Shown: one piece after another, positions 1 to 9,179 of the stretch
Layout: each line of letters starts with the position of its first letter
Position numbering within the stretch: the stretch's first letter is position 1
Source: Flavobacteriaceae bacterium
Lineage (GTDB): Bacteria; Bacteroidota; Bacteroidia; Flavobacteriales; Flavobacteriaceae
Assembly (NCBI GenBank): GCA_021151665.1
Contig: JAGKWW010000005.1
Location: 17,675-81,674, forward strand
DNA length: 64,000 nucleotides
Direction of reading: 5' to 3'
The notes under the pieces: model-generated
The model's input: the letters and a program-made list of their open reading frames with translations, nothing else
The model's database searches: none
Told to the model about the DNA's origin: nothing
Made by a program: the position numbers and the translations under genes

Positions 1-2151
1 CACGTTGAAAGCTCCCAGCGAAATACCGTCGCCGCCGGTAGACTTAAAGCGTCCGCGCAGCTGGAATTTATTCTTCTGGCTTTGCTGAAGTGCAGCTGCC
101 TGCGTGCTCTGGTACATGCTGCGGTATACATACCGCTGCTGGTTCGGGTTGTAGGTAACTTCCTGCGAATCGTCGTAGGTTTCTGATGGCGATGTGGTAA
201 GCTTATCAAAAAGGTATTCGCCAAATGGCTCTACTGTTGTGAAGATAAGGCGCCCGTTTTGCGTATCTACCGTAATGCCCGGAACGAAGTCGAAGAAACC
301 ATCGCCACCCTCCTGAGGGTCGTTGGTATAGTTTAGCTTATCTACGTTAAATACGCGTAGCAGCGGCTTATCGGCTACATCTGCAGGCAGCTCTGTTGCA
401 GGCGGCGCCGGCGTAATGTAGTTAAGCGGTGAAGGGTCAGTATAAAGGATGTTGAACCTGAAATCTTCCTGCGAAAGCTGGTAAGCACCGGGTATCTGGT
501 AGATATTCTTCATCATCAAATCCCATGTTGGTGAATTGACATTGGTAAGGTTACTCTTCAGCAACTTAAGTACAAGGCTTTGGGTTACGGGTATGTTGGT
601 AGAAGATTGCGGCGCCGTATTATCCACTACGGTAGCGTCGATGCCATCAGTACCAAATTCACCCACCTGGTATACCACGTCTCCTATGGTATATTGGTAA
701 GCTACCGCCAGCACTTCGTCATTCTGCAATTTCTGGTTAAGCGATATATAACCCAGGGTGGAGTGAAAGGTATACTCTGAAGAGGCGAGCTTGCGCGCAT
801 TTTCAAGTTTTGAATAGTCGCGCCCTTCACTAGCCGAAAGGCCGTTGGTAAAGCTGCTGGCATCCAGCGAAGCTATTTCCCTTACCGATGGAGCCAGGTA
901 ACCGCCTGCACCAATAGTGGCCGGGTCAAGCTTATTATTTTCATTATCCGGCGGTACATTGGGCTGTGGCGTATTAAAGAAGCCGGTCACGTTATAAAAC
1001 CCAACCGATTCGGGGGTAATATCGGTGTTGGTGTTGCCATTGACTGTATACCGGGTTTGCGGCGCCTCACCTAAATCCTGGAGGGCTACAATATTACGAA
1101 GGTTATTATCCTGGGCATTTATCCTGTTTTGCCTGTTGGTTACCCAAACTTCTACCCGGGTAATATTTACGCGTGAATCTATAACCGGGTAAGTACGCAG
1201 TGCATAGTCATACCGGTTGCGGAAGTATTGCGAAAGAAAGAAGTGACGATCTGAATCATACTCGAGAGCAAAAAGCGAAAAGTCCTGTACGGTGCCCCCG
1301 CCCTGTGCAGTTACGGTTTTGGTTTGCGATTTCTGCTCCGAGAAAATACCGGTTACGGTGGTTTTACCAAATTTGAACTGGGCTTTAACACCAAAAAGGC
1401 TCTGGGCACCACGCACCAAAGAATTGGAAAGAGGAAAGCTCACATTACCCACTTCAATCTTCTGGATGATATCGTCTTCGGTAGGGGTATACTCCAGCTT
1501 TACCATGTTTTGGAAAGCAAAGGTAGACTCGGTGTCGTAATTGACCGTAACGCCCAAACGCGTACCCACTTTACCCTGAAGGCTCATGCTGATACGCTGG
1601 TCAAAATCGAAAGTAAACGTGCGCCGGTTTCGGGGCGAAAGCATGGGGTTATCCTGCTTGGTAAAGCGTACCCCGAGGTCAAGCTCTACCGATCCGGTCG
1701 GCTTAAGGTCTATGGTGTTCGACCCGAATATCGTTTCAAAGAAACCGGAGTTAACATAGTAGCGCGGAAGCAGGTCCTTTTTTTGTTGCTCGGCTCCCTC
1801 TTTTTTTCCGTCAACAGCATCTGCTTTTTGCTGGAAATAGTCGCGCATTGTCTCCCGGAGCACCAGTTGCTGGTATTGCTCGGGGGTAAGTATTAGGGGA
1901 TAATTGATATTGAAATCGTCAACCTTCTGGGTGTAGATGTAGCGGTTGGATGCCGGGTCATAGGTGTACCCCTCAACGATGCTTTTAGGGTTAGCAAGCT
2001 CTATCTTACCTGCACTGTATCCGGGCTTTATGCTGTCCTGTACTTCCTTATCTTCTTCCTGGGCGTAGGCGCCCATCCCAAGAAACAGGAACATGACCGA
2101 AATTGCATATTTTATATATGTAAAAGAATCTTTCGCGTATTCTGTTCTCAA
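1..2151 (-). CDS. sprA: SprA, T9SS outer-membrane translocon, N-terminal part (runs off the left edge)
   Basis: SprA is the very large outer-membrane beta-barrel through which type IX secretion cargo (gliding adhesins, enzymes) leaves the cell. Only the first 717 codons are here; the family is about 2,400 residues, so most of the barrel lies beyond position 1. The frame is open to the edge and carries typical SprA segments such as YYVNSGFFETIFGSNTIDL and many amphipathic strands. The start is taken as TTG at 2151: the ruvA stop lies in the same frame two codons upstream, and the first ATG (2094) would leave a signal peptide of only about 11 residues. From TTG the signal peptide is about 30 residues and ends in AYA-Q. 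It begins 3 bp after ruvA, so the two are probably cotranscribed, and the ruvA-sprA neighbourhood is usual in flavobacteria. Identity is sure; the exact start is moderately sure. Confidence 0.93.
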   Translation of the reverse strand, partial: MRTEYAKDSFTYIKYAISVMFLFLGMGAYAQEEDKEVQDSIKPGYSAGKIELANPKSIVEGYTYDPASNRYIYTQKVDDFNINYPLILTPEQYQQLVLRETMRDYFQQKADAVDGKKEGAEQQKKDLLPRYYVNSGFFETIFGSNTIDLKPTGSVELDLGVRFTKQDNPMLSPRNRRTFTFDFDQRISMSLQGKVGTRLGVTVNYDTESTFAFQNMVKLEYTPTEDDIIQKIEVGNVSFPLSNSLVRGAQSLFGVKAQFKFGKTTVTGIFSEQKSQTKTVTAQGGGTVQDFSLFALEYDSDRHFFLSQYFRNRYDYALRTYPVIDSRVNITRVEVWVTNRQNRINAQDNNLRNIVALQDLGEAPQTRYTVNGNTNTDITPESVGFYNVTGFFNTPQPNVPPDNENNKLDPATIGAGGYLAPSVREIASLDASSFTNGLSASEGRDYSKLENARKLASSEYTFHSTLGYISLNQKLQNDEVLAVAYQYTIGDVVYQVGEFGTDGIDATVVDNTAPQSSTNIPVTQSLVLKLLKSNLTNVNSPTWDLMMKNIYQIPGAYQLSQEDFRFNILYTDPSPLNYITPAPPATELPADVADKPLLRVFNVDKLNYTNDPQEGGDGFFDFVPGITVDTQNGRLIFTTVEPFGEYLFDKLTTSPSETYDDSQEVTYNPNQQRYVYRSMYQSTQAAALQQSQKNKFQLRGRFKSTGGDGISLGAFNV

Positions 2152-2154
2152 GGA

Positions 2155-2736
2155 CTATAGGTTTTTTAAAGCTAATTTTATAATAGTTTCTACCGTTGCC
2201 GAAGGGCTCTCTTTCACTATCTTATCGATAGCTTTTTCTGCTAACTTCTTGTTAAAGCCCAGAACCTCCAAGGCAGATAACGCTTCATTCTTGTTTGTAT
2301 TGTAGCCTGTTGACGAAACTTCTTCAAGGTCGTAGAGTTTTAACACTTTATCCTTCAGGTCGAGCACAACGCGCTGGGCAGTTTTTGCCCCAATGCCTTT
2401 AATGGATTGTATAGCAACGGCGTCGCCCGAGGCAATGGCCTGTATCACCTGTTTCGGCTCAAGCGACGAAAGCATTGTGCGCGCAATACCGGCACCCACT
2501 CCCGATACGGAAATAAGCATGCGGAAAAGTTCCCGCTCTGCTTTTTCGGCAAAGCCAAAAAGGGTGTGCGCATCTTCCTTGATCTGAAGATGCGTATACA
2601 ATTTAACGTTCTCGCCATCGGGCAGCAGGGAAAAAGTATGCAGCGAAATGTTTACGCTATACCCTACGCCGTGGCATTCTATAACCACCTCGGTGGGGCT
2701 TTTTTCCACAAGCCTGCCTTGTAGATGTGCTATCAT
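2155..2736 (-). CDS. ruvA: Holliday junction branch migration protein RuvA
   Basis: RuvA binds four-way DNA junctions as a tetramer and loads the RuvB helicase during recombinational repair. The 193-residue protein has the usual size and order: an N-terminal OB-fold (about 1-65), a helix-hairpin-helix region with SGVGAG (78-83) and KGIGAK (112-117), and a small C-terminal three-helix domain that contacts RuvB. The start at 2736 gives the standard MIAHLQG N-terminus. A TATTTTTG box (-7 type) lies at 2762..2755 and implies a leader of about a dozen nucleotides. sprA follows after 3 bp. The partner genes ruvB and ruvC are also in the window but are not adjacent (6.2 kb and 52.3 kb). Confidence 0.97.
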   Translation of the reverse strand: MIAHLQGRLVEKSPTEVVIECHGVGYSVNISLHTFSLLPDGENVKLYTHLQIKEDAHTLFGFAEKAERELFRMLISVSGVGAGIARTMLSSLEPKQVIQAIASGDAVAIQSIKGIGAKTAQRVVLDLKDKVLKLYDLEEVSSTGYNTNKNEALSALEVLGFNKKLAEKAIDKIVKESPSATVETIIKLALKNL

Positions 2737-2790
2737 ATCTATTTGTTAATTGCCCAAAAATAATAAAATTACGCAAAGTTGCACTTTAAA

Positions 2791-5082
2791 CTAACTTTTT
2801 GACAATTTCAGGCGCTTTTCTTTTTCTTGTGCATCCACTACCGCAACGGCAGCCATGTTTACCATTTCTTCTACGCTGGCGCCGAGCTGGAAAATATGCA
2901 CCGGCTTATCCATTCCCAGCATAATCGGGCCTATTGAAACTACTTTATCGAGCTCTTTCAGGAGCTTATATGTAATATTTGCCGATTCCAGGTTAGGGAA
3001 GATCAGTATATTAACCTTCTTGCCCGCCAGCTTCGAGAACGGGAATTTTTTGTTTAGCATTTCCGGGTTCAGCGCGAAGTCCGCCTGTATCTCACCATCT
3101 ACCACAATATCGGGGTAATTCTTATGAAGAAAATCTACCGCCTGCCTTACCTTAAACGCACTGGGGTCAGATGACGACCCAAAATTCGAAAAGGACACCA
3201 TAGCCAACACCGGCTCCATGCCAAACATCCGTACGGTACGGGCAGTCATCAGCGCGATCTTTGCCAGGTCGTCTGCTGTAGGTTCGGGATTTATCGCTGT
3301 ATCCGAAAGGAATAGCGGGCCACGCTTGGTAAGCATCATGTTGGTTGTGGCAATACGCGTTACGCCCGGCGCCTTATCTATAAGCTGCATGATTGGCTTC
3401 ACGGTAGAAGGATAACTTCGCGAATAGCCGGTAACCAACGCATCGGCTTCTCCTTCGTTTACCATCATGGCTGCAAAATAGTTGCGCTCGCGCATCCATT
3501 TCTGGGCATCGAGCAGGCTTACTCCCCTGCGTTGGCGCTGCTGCCAGAATACATTAGCGTAGCGCTCACGGCGTTCTTTCTCTTCGTCAGTTTTAGGGTC
3601 GATAATCGTTACCTCACCCTCAAAGCCTATTTCAGCCTTCAGCTCATTTATGGTTTCGCGGTTACCCAGCAAAATCGGGTAACCTATCTTTTCTTCCATC
3701 ACTATCTGCGCCGCTTTCAGCACATCAAGGTGGTCGGCCTCGGCAAACACAATCTTTTTAGGGTCGCTTTTAGCACGGTTAGTAAGCAGGCGTGCCATTT
3801 TATTATCGCTGCCCAACCTTTCAAGCAGCTCTTCTATATACTTATCCCAGTCGGTTATCGGGCTCTTGGCCACACCAGAATCCATCGCGGCACGGGCAAC
3901 GGCGGGGGCTACTACCGAGATAAGCCTTGGGTCGAACGGTTTCGGTATGATATAGTCACGCCCAAAGTTCAGCTTGGTTTCGCCATAGGCAATATTTACC
4001 TGCTCGGGCACAGGCGCTTTGGCAAGCTCTGCCAGGGCGGTCACGGCTGCCATCTTCATCTCTTCATTAATACGCGTGGCACGTACATCGAGCGCCCCGC
4101 GGAAAATATAGGGAAAGCCCAATACATTATTTACCTGGTTAGGATGGTCTGACCGGCCGGTAGCCATAATGATATCGTCACGGGTATCTATCGCAACATT
4201 ATAATCAATCTCAGGAACAGGATTGGCCATTGCAAACACGATAGGGTTGCTATTCATGGTAAGCAGCATTTCAGGCGTGAGGATATTACCTACCGAAAGT
4301 CCAAGGAATACATCGGCGCCTTTAAGGGCTTCGGCCAGCGTTACCGGCTCCATATCTTTTGCGTAACGGCGCTGCAGGTCGCTCAGGTCGGTGCGCCCCG
4401 TAGTAAGCATTCCGTCTTTATCGAACATAAAAATATTCTCAACGCGAACACCCAGAAGCAGGTACAGGTTGGCGCAAGCCAACGCCGCTGAGCCCGCACC
4501 CGAAACGACGACTTTGATCTCGTCCATGTATTTTTCGGCCAGCTCTACTGCATTGAGCAGCGCTGCCGATGATATAATTGCCGTACCATGCTGGTCGTCA
4601 TGCATTACGGGAATGTTCAGCTCTTCTACCAGCCTGCGCTCTATCTCGAAAGATTCCGGGGCTTTAATATCCTCAAGGTTTATTCCCCCAAAGGTTGGCG
4701 CTATATTTTTTACTGTTTCGATGAACTTGTCCACATCTTTGGTGTCAACCTCAATATCGAAAACATCGATGTCGGCAAATATCTTAAACAGAAGGCCCTT
4801 ACCTTCCATTACAGGCTTCGAAGCTTCGGGACCAATATCACCCAGGCCAAGCACGGCGGTACCATTGGATATTACCGCAACAAGGTTTCCTTTGGCGGTA
4901 TATTTATAGACATTGTTTACATCTTTGGCTATTTCGAGGCACGGCTCGGCCACGCCCGGAGAATAGGCAAGCGAAAGGTCGCGCTGGGTTGCATACTTTT
5001 TGGTAGGCACCACCTGTATCTTTCCCGGATGCGGTTTTGCGTGATATAACAGGGCTTCTCTCCTCTTGCTGTACTGGTTCAT
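2791..5082 (-). CDS. maeB: NADP-dependent malic enzyme (malic enzyme + phosphotransacetylase-like domain)
   Basis: Oxidatively decarboxylates malate to pyruvate, making NADPH in the cytoplasm. The 763 residues have the two-part MaeB architecture: a malic enzyme core (about 1-420) with HDDQHGTA at 161-168, the metal-binding NLEDIKAP segment near 135-141 and a Rossmann GAGSAA at 195-200, followed by a phosphotransacetylase-like domain (about 425-755). In the MaeB family the second domain is regulatory, usually for acetyl-CoA, rather than catalytic; that is family knowledge, not visible here. The start MNQYSKRREALLYH is typical. A TACCTTTG -7 box at 5114..5107 predicts a leader of about 18 nt. 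It stands alone between queG and ruvA, all on the minus strand. Confidence 0.96.
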   Translation of the reverse strand: MNQYSKRREALLYHAKPHPGKIQVVPTKKYATQRDLSLAYSPGVAEPCLEIAKDVNNVYKYTAKGNLVAVISNGTAVLGLGDIGPEASKPVMEGKGLLFKIFADIDVFDIEVDTKDVDKFIETVKNIAPTFGGINLEDIKAPESFEIERRLVEELNIPVMHDDQHGTAIISSAALLNAVELAEKYMDEIKVVVSGAGSAALACANLYLLLGVRVENIFMFDKDGMLTTGRTDLSDLQRRYAKDMEPVTLAEALKGADVFLGLSVGNILTPEMLLTMNSNPIVFAMANPVPEIDYNVAIDTRDDIIMATGRSDHPNQVNNVLGFPYIFRGALDVRATRINEEMKMAAVTALAELAKAPVPEQVNIAYGETKLNFGRDYIIPKPFDPRLISVVAPAVARAAMDSGVAKSPITDWDKYIEELLERLGSDNKMARLLTNRAKSDPKKIVFAEADHLDVLKAAQIVMEEKIGYPILLGNRETINELKAEIGFEGEVTIIDPKTDEEKERRERYANVFWQQRQRRGVSLLDAQKWMRERNYFAAMMVNEGEADALVTGYSRSYPSTVKPIMQLIDKAPGVTRIATTNMMLTKRGPLFLSDTAINPEPTADDLAKIALMTARTVRMFGMEPVLAMVSFSNFGSSSDPSAFKVRQAVDFLHKNYPDIVVDGEIQADFALNPEMLNKKFPFSKLAGKKVNILIFPNLESANITYKLLKELDKVVSIGPIMLGMDKPVHIFQLGASVEEMVNMAAVAVVDAQEKEKRLKLSKS

Positions 5083-5147
5083 TTGCTACAATTTTTTTGC
5101 AATTCACAAAGGTAAACCTATGTACCGAAATGGAAAATATTTAAGGC

Positions 5148-6074
5148 TTATTCTTTCAAAAAGTTAATGTTGCGCTTCAACCCTTCAAACTTAGTGCGCT
5201 TTACAGCGGAGTTCTTAAATACCGCCCGGAAGGTATCTTCGGTAAGCTCTTCCCAATCTTTCCCTGAAAGTGATAAAAGCTCGGGGTGTGGGTCAAAAAG
5301 CGGTTCGCGATGCGGCTTAGAGAAACGGTTCCACGGGCATACGTCCTGGCAGGTATCACAACCGAATGCCCAGCCATCAAACCGGCCTTTCATTTCGACA
5401 GGGAGGTTTTCTTTAAGCTCGATGGTAAAATAAGAAATACATTTGCTTCCGTCTACCACATAGGGCGCAATGATGGCTTCTGTCGGGCAGGCATCGATGC
5501 AGGCGGTGCAGGTACCACAATGGTTGGATACCGGATGGTCGTATTCAAGTTCGAGGTCGATGATCAATTCCGCGATAAAAAAGAACGATCCGGTTTGCTT
5601 GCTCAACAGGTTGCTGTTCTTGCCGATCCATCCCAAGCCACTTTTGGCCGCCCAGGCTTTATCGAGTACAGGGGCTGAATCTACAAAAGCGCGGCCACCC
5701 ACTTCGCCAATACGTTCATTTATAGAATGAAGCAACTCCCGCAACTTCTCTTTAATAACATAGTGATAATCCTGCCCGTAGGCATATTTCGATATTTTAT
5801 ACGAAGTGTCGATCTGCCTTTCGGAGGGATAGTAATTGAGCAGCAGCGAAACCACACTTTTGGCGCCGTCTACCAACAAGGTAGGATCCAGCCGCTTATC
5901 AAAGTGGTTTTCCATATACTGCATCTTCCCATGGTGGTTCGCATTCAGCCAACGCTCGAGCCTGGGCGCTTCATCCTCCAGAAAACCCGCCTTAGATATA
6001 CCGCATGATAAAAACCCCAGGCGTTTTGCCTCGGATTTTATAAAGGCGGTATTTGCTGAGAGGGATTTCAGAAT
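5148..6074 (-). CDS. queG: Epoxyqueuosine reductase QueG; start codon not canonical
   Basis: Cobalamin-dependent enzyme that reduces epoxyqueuosine to queuosine in tRNA. It has an N-terminal cobalamin-binding part and two [4Fe-4S] motifs, [12 protein letters not shown] and [10 protein letters not shown]. The frame clearly continues upstream of the first ATG (5924): [20 protein letters not shown] and the residues after it look like normal QueG N-terminus. Yet between that ATG and the in-frame TGA at 6077..6075 there is no ATG, GTG or TTG. The coordinate given uses ATT (6074..6072), the first codon after the stop; CTG (6071..6069) is the other candidate. Short repeats fill the adjoining 6061-6156 and may have replaced the original start. 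Starting at 5924 would remove about 50 conserved residues. Function is sure; the start is not. Confidence 0.85.
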   Translation of the reverse strand: MLKSLSANTAFIKSEAKRLGFLSCGISKAGFLEDEAPRLERWLNANHHGKMQYMENHFDKRLDPTLLVDGAKSVVSLLLNYYPSERQIDTSYKISKYAYGQDYHYVIKEKLRELLHSINERIGEVGGRAFVDSAPVLDKAWAAKSGLGWIGKNSNLLSKQTGSFFFIAELIIDLELEYDHPVSNHCGTCTACIDACPTEAIIAPYVVDGSKCISYFTIELKENLPVEMKGRFDGWAFGCDTCQDVCPWNRFSKPHREPLFDPHPELLSLSGKDWEELTEDTFRAVFKNSAVKRTKFEGLKRNINFLKE

Positions 6075-6156
6075 TCAGAAATTAGAAGTGAGATACCAGA
6101 ATTGAGAGTTTGGACTTTCAGACTTTGGACTTTCAGACTTGCGACATTCGACATTC
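6061..6156. repeat. Short tandem repeats in the queG-ruvB gap (15-bp period)
   Basis: Two exact copies of TTTGGACTTTCAGAC lie head to tail at 6109-6123 and 6124-6138. They are followed by a decayed stretch with GACATTC twice (6143-6156) and preceded by near-repeats of TTCAGAA (6067-6080). The block fills nearly the whole gap between the ruvB stop and the queG reading frame. No open frame or strong hairpin is seen in it. A block of the same period and flavour lies at the end of the permease gene (9007). Confidence 0.8.
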
Positions 6157-6160
6157 AATT

Positions 6161-7186
6161 TTAGTCAAAAAGCCCACCCTGAGGGCCGTGTTTAATTCGT
6201 CCAAGGTGTTTGTAAGCCTTTTCCGTTACCTCCCGGCCACGGGGTGTACGTATGATAAACCCTTCCTGTATCAGGAATGGCTCGTACACTTCCTCTATCG
6301 TTTCGCCGCTTTCCGATACGGCAGTAGCCAGGGTAGAAAGCCCTACCGGCCCACCCTTAAATTTATCAATAACGGTTGTGAGTATCTTGTTGTCCATTTC
6401 GTCAAGCCCGTGCGCATCTACATTGAGTGCCTTTAATGAAAAGCGCGCTATCTCGATATCAATCCTGCCGTTGCCTTTAATTTGTGCAAAGTCACGCACC
6501 CTTCGTAACAGCGCATTCGCGATACGGGGCGTGCCGCGGCTGCGGCCCGCGATTTCTATAGCAGCTTCCATCGTAATCGGCATCTTTAAAATGGCAGCAC
6601 TACGCTCAACAATTGTCGTAAGCAGCTCTGTCGTGTAATATTGCAGCCTGCTCTGTATGCCGAAACGTGCCCGCATGGGGGCGGTAAGCAATCCTGACCG
6701 CGTGGTAGCACCTACCAGGGTAAATGGGCTTAGCCCGATCTGTACCGAGCGGGCATTAGGGCCCGATTCTATCATAATATCGATGCGGAAATCTTCCATG
6801 GCAGAATAAAGGTATTCTTCTACCACTGGGCTCAGTCGGTGTATCTCGTCTATAAATAGAATATCGCGGTCGTCAAGATTGGTAAGCAATCCCGCGAGAT
6901 CACCAGGCTTATCCAGTACGGGACCCGAGGTGATCTTGATACCCACACCCAGCTCGTTGGCCAGTATGTTGGCAAGGGTAGTTTTCCCCAATCCCGGAGG
7001 GCCGTGAAACAAAGTGTGGTCGAGTGCTTCGCCCCTCATATTAGCCGCCTGTACAAATACCTTCAGGTTTTCGAGCACCTGGTCCTGCCCCGTAAAATCA
7101 TCGAAGGAAAGGGGCCTCAACTTCTTCTCGAGGTCGAGCTCATCTGCATTATAATTCGTATTTGTAGGGTCTAAGTTCGCATTCAT
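6161..7186 (-). CDS. ruvB: Holliday junction helicase RuvB
   Basis: AAA+ motor that drives branch migration with RuvA. The chosen start gives 341 residues, the family norm, beginning [10 protein letters not shown]; a longer in-frame reading from 7267 would run into the neighbouring acetyltransferase gene and is not RuvB-like. Visible motifs are Walker [10 protein letters not shown] (62-70), Walker [10 protein letters not shown], sensor-1 LVGATTRSG, and the C-terminal winged helix ending in [25 protein letters not shown] box at 7198..7191 ends only 4 nt before the ATG, so the transcript probably starts at or almost at the AUG. It is followed by the repeat block and queG on the same strand. Confidence 0.97.
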   Translation of the reverse strand: MNANLDPTNTNYNADELDLEKKLRPLSFDDFTGQDQVLENLKVFVQAANMRGEALDHTLFHGPPGLGKTTLANILANELGVGIKITSGPVLDKPGDLAGLLTNLDDRDILFIDEIHRLSPVVEEYLYSAMEDFRIDIMIESGPNARSVQIGLSPFTLVGATTRSGLLTAPMRARFGIQSRLQYYTTELLTTIVERSAAILKMPITMEAAIEIAGRSRGTPRIANALLRRVRDFAQIKGNGRIDIEIARFSLKALNVDAHGLDEMDNKILTTVIDKFKGGPVGLSTLATAVSESGETIEEVYEPFLIQEGFIIRTPRGREVTEKAYKHLGRIKHGPQGGLFD

Positions 7187-7190
7187 GCCG

Positions 7191-7198
7191 CAAAGATA
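7191..7198 (-). promoter_or_regulatory. Putative -7 box of ruvB, next to the start codon
   Basis: On the minus strand the sequence is TATCTTTG, matching the Bacteroidetes -7 consensus TAnnTTTG exactly, with 4 nt between it and the ATG at 7186. No good TTG is seen at the -33 distance. If used, the mRNA would be leaderless or nearly so. Confidence 0.5.
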
Positions 7199-7214
7199 AC
7201 GCAAAAACGTTCTG

Positions 7215-7508
7215 TTACATTTGATAGCCTTCAGAAAGGACACTTGCCCATTCCGGATGCTTATCAATGTAATGTGCTACATAAGAGCAGGAAGGCACTA
7301 CCGTAAGGCCATTATCTTTTGCATATTGCAATGCGCCTTTTACGAGTTCGCCGGCTGCACCTTTGCCGCGCATGGCCTCGGGCGCCTCGGTATGGGTCAG
7401 GTATATTTTTTTCCCTTCGGTATAGTACTCCAGAAAAGCGGTATGCCCGCCGGCAATCAGCTCAAACTGGTTTTGCGCGTCGTTATTTGTAAAATTGTGT
7501 GATTCCAT
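7215..7508 (-). CDS. Small GNAT-family N-acetyltransferase (YidJ/YjdJ-like, Acetyltransf_CG type)
   Basis: A 97-residue stand-alone acetyltransferase of the short GNAT_CG group, in which the usual fold is reduced to the acetyl-CoA-binding half. The acetyl-CoA loop is seen as [14 protein letters not shown] (about 56-69), followed by the family signature [18 protein letters not shown]. The start is [10 protein letters not shown] at 7508; the longer reading from 7628 overlaps the divergent permease start and adds unrelated residues. The substrate is unknown for this family. It faces the permease gene divergently and precedes ruvB, but the ruvB -7 box suggests ruvB also has its own promoter. Confidence 0.85.
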   Translation of the reverse strand: MESHNFTNNDAQNQFELIAGGHTAFLEYYTEGKKIYLTHTEAPEAMRGKGAAGELVKGALQYAKDNGLTVVPSCSYVAHYIDKHPEWASVLSEGYQM

Positions 7509-7601
7509 CTTTAAATTTTTACCTAAGATACTACAAACAGATTTGGGCATCGGCAGCGCAGCGATTTTTTTAAATATCTTTAGCCAACTAACCAAACAAT
7601 T

Positions 7602-9023
7602 ATGCAAAATCAAAACGAAGACAATCATTTAAAACGTGAGCTTGGGCTCCTTGACGGAACTATGCTCGTGATCGGCTCTATGATCGGGTCGGGCATTTTC
7701 ATCGTAAGTTCAGGAATCATGAAAAACGTTGGTTCTGCCGCATGGCTAATCCTGATCTGGGTGCTCTCAGGGTTAATGACCATCATGGCTGCCGTGAGCT
7801 ACGCCGAACTTAGCGCGATGTTCCCGAAAGCGGGCGGGCAGTACATTTACCTGAAAGAGGCTTACAATAAACTCATCGCCTTCCTTTACGGATGGAGCTT
7901 TTTCGCCGTAATACAGACCGGAACCATTGCGGCGGTAGGGGTAGCCTTTTCTAAGTTCCTGGCCTATCTCTACCCGCCCGCAAGCGACACCAATATTCTT
8001 TTTACCATTGGCAGTTTTTCCCTGAGCGCCGCGCAACTTGTCAGCATTGCTACTATTATCCTGCTTACTTATATCAATAGCAGGGGAGTGAAAAATGGGA
8101 AATACATCCAGACCACACTAACTATTGTCAAGATAGCCTCGCTGTTCGGACTGGTGGCAATGGGACTAATACTTGCAGCAAAGGCGGATGTCTGGGATGC
8201 GAACTGGGCTACGGGGTTACAGGCAAGGCAGTATAGCGAAGACACGGGCGCGTGGCAGACAATTGCAGGCGGGGCGCTTTTCTCTGCAATCGCCGCTTCG
8301 ATGGTCGGTTCGCTTTTTTCAAGCGACGCATGGAATGGCGTTACCTTTATTTCGGGTGAGATAAAGAATCCGCAGCGCAACGTAGGCCTTAGCCTGTTTC
8401 TTGGGACCTTTGCGGTGAGCATTATTTATATACTTGCCAACATCATGTATATAGCCGTGATGCCCGGCGACAGTATTGCGCTGGCTCCATCAGAACGGGT
8501 AGCTGTAGAAGCTTCCCAACATATATTCGGGAGCACGGGCACCTACGTTATCGCGGTAATGATCATGATCTCAACATTCGGCTGCAATAACGGGCTCATA
8601 CTTGCCGGCGCACGTGTTTATTATACCATGGCGAAAGACGGCCTTTTCTTTAAAAAAGCGGCATCCCTCAATAAGGCGAGCGTTCCCGGATGGGGGCTGT
8701 GGTTCCAGTGCGTATGGGCATCGGCTTTATGCCTGACCGGCAAATATGGCGACCTGCTCGATTTTGTAATGATTATCGTAGTAATCTTTTACATCTTAAC
8801 TATATACGGCATTTTCATCCTGCGTAAAAAGATGCCTGATGCCGAGAGGCCATACAAAGCGTTTGGCTACCCGGTGATTCCGCTCCTTTATATCGTTCTT
8901 GCTACTGCGTTCTGTATCTCGCTTCTGATAGACCGCACAAGTACCTGCGGCTGGGGTGTAGTAATTATGCTGGCCGGTATACCGGTTTATTACCTGATGG
9001 GGAAAAAGACATTAGACTATTAG
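7602..9023 (+). CDS. APC-superfamily amino acid permease (LAT/SteT-like)
   Basis: Integral inner-membrane transporter of 473 residues with about 12 hydrophobic segments. The first helix contains IGSMIGSGIFI, the glycine-rich substrate-binding break typical of APC transporters, and helix 3 has the AELSAMFPKAGGQYIYL signature seen in LAT-type amino acid exchangers. Amino acid specificity cannot be read from the sequence. The last codons (KTLDY-stop) are written in the first copy of a 15-bp tandem repeat, so the C-terminus may have been altered by repeat growth. The gene converges on the cox/act operon, with a shared terminator at 9117-9140. Confidence 0.9.
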   Translation: MQNQNEDNHLKRELGLLDGTMLVIGSMIGSGIFIVSSGIMKNVGSAAWLILIWVLSGLMTIMAAVSYAELSAMFPKAGGQYIYLKEAYNKLIAFLYGWSFFAVIQTGTIAAVGVAFSKFLAYLYPPASDTNILFTIGSFSLSAAQLVSIATIILLTYINSRGVKNGKYIQTTLTIVKIASLFGLVAMGLILAAKADVWDANWATGLQARQYSEDTGAWQTIAGGALFSAIAASMVGSLFSSDAWNGVTFISGEIKNPQRNVGLSLFLGTFAVSIIYILANIMYIAVMPGDSIALAPSERVAVEASQHIFGSTGTYVIAVMIMISTFGCNNGLILAGARVYYTMAKDGLFFKKAASLNKASVPGWGLWFQCVWASALCLTGKYGDLLDFVMIIVVIFYILTIYGIFILRKKMPDAERPYKAFGYPVIPLLYIVLATAFCISLLIDRTSTCGWGVVIMLAGIPVYYLMGKKTLDY

Positions 9024-9042
9024 ACATTAGACTATTAGATTG
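9007..9042. repeat. Tandem 15-bp repeat at the end of the permease gene
   Basis: AGACATTAGACTATT occurs twice in a row (9007-9021 and 9022-9036), followed by a broken third start (AGATTG). The unit carries the in-frame stop TAG of the permease. It has the same period as the block at 6109-6138 and shares the GACATT core. Confidence 0.8.
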
Positions 9043-9116
9043 TCAGATGTTTGGATCGTGAAACAAGATATTACCGTCTTAGCAAAAGTAAGTTCATTAC
9101 AAACACCTAACAAAAA

Positions 9117-9140
9117 AGCGCCCTCCGGATGGAGGGCGCT
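9117..9140. terminator. Bidirectional intrinsic terminator between the permease and cox1
   Basis: Perfect 10-bp stem AGCGCCCTCC / GGAGGGCGCT with loop GGAT. Runs of A on the left and T on the right let it work for the permease (+) and for the act-cox operon (-). Confidence 0.92.
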
Positions 9141-9179
9141 TTTTTTATGCTTAGCAGCTCATAAGCTGGTAGCTCGATC

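Noticed and set aside
1324..1896. A 190-codon plus-strand frame opposite sprA
   Set aside because: sprA has strong family matches across this stretch; the frame is a shadow.
6061..6156. Possible CRISPR-like array
   Set aside because: The units are directly adjacent with no spacers, 15 bp, two copies only.
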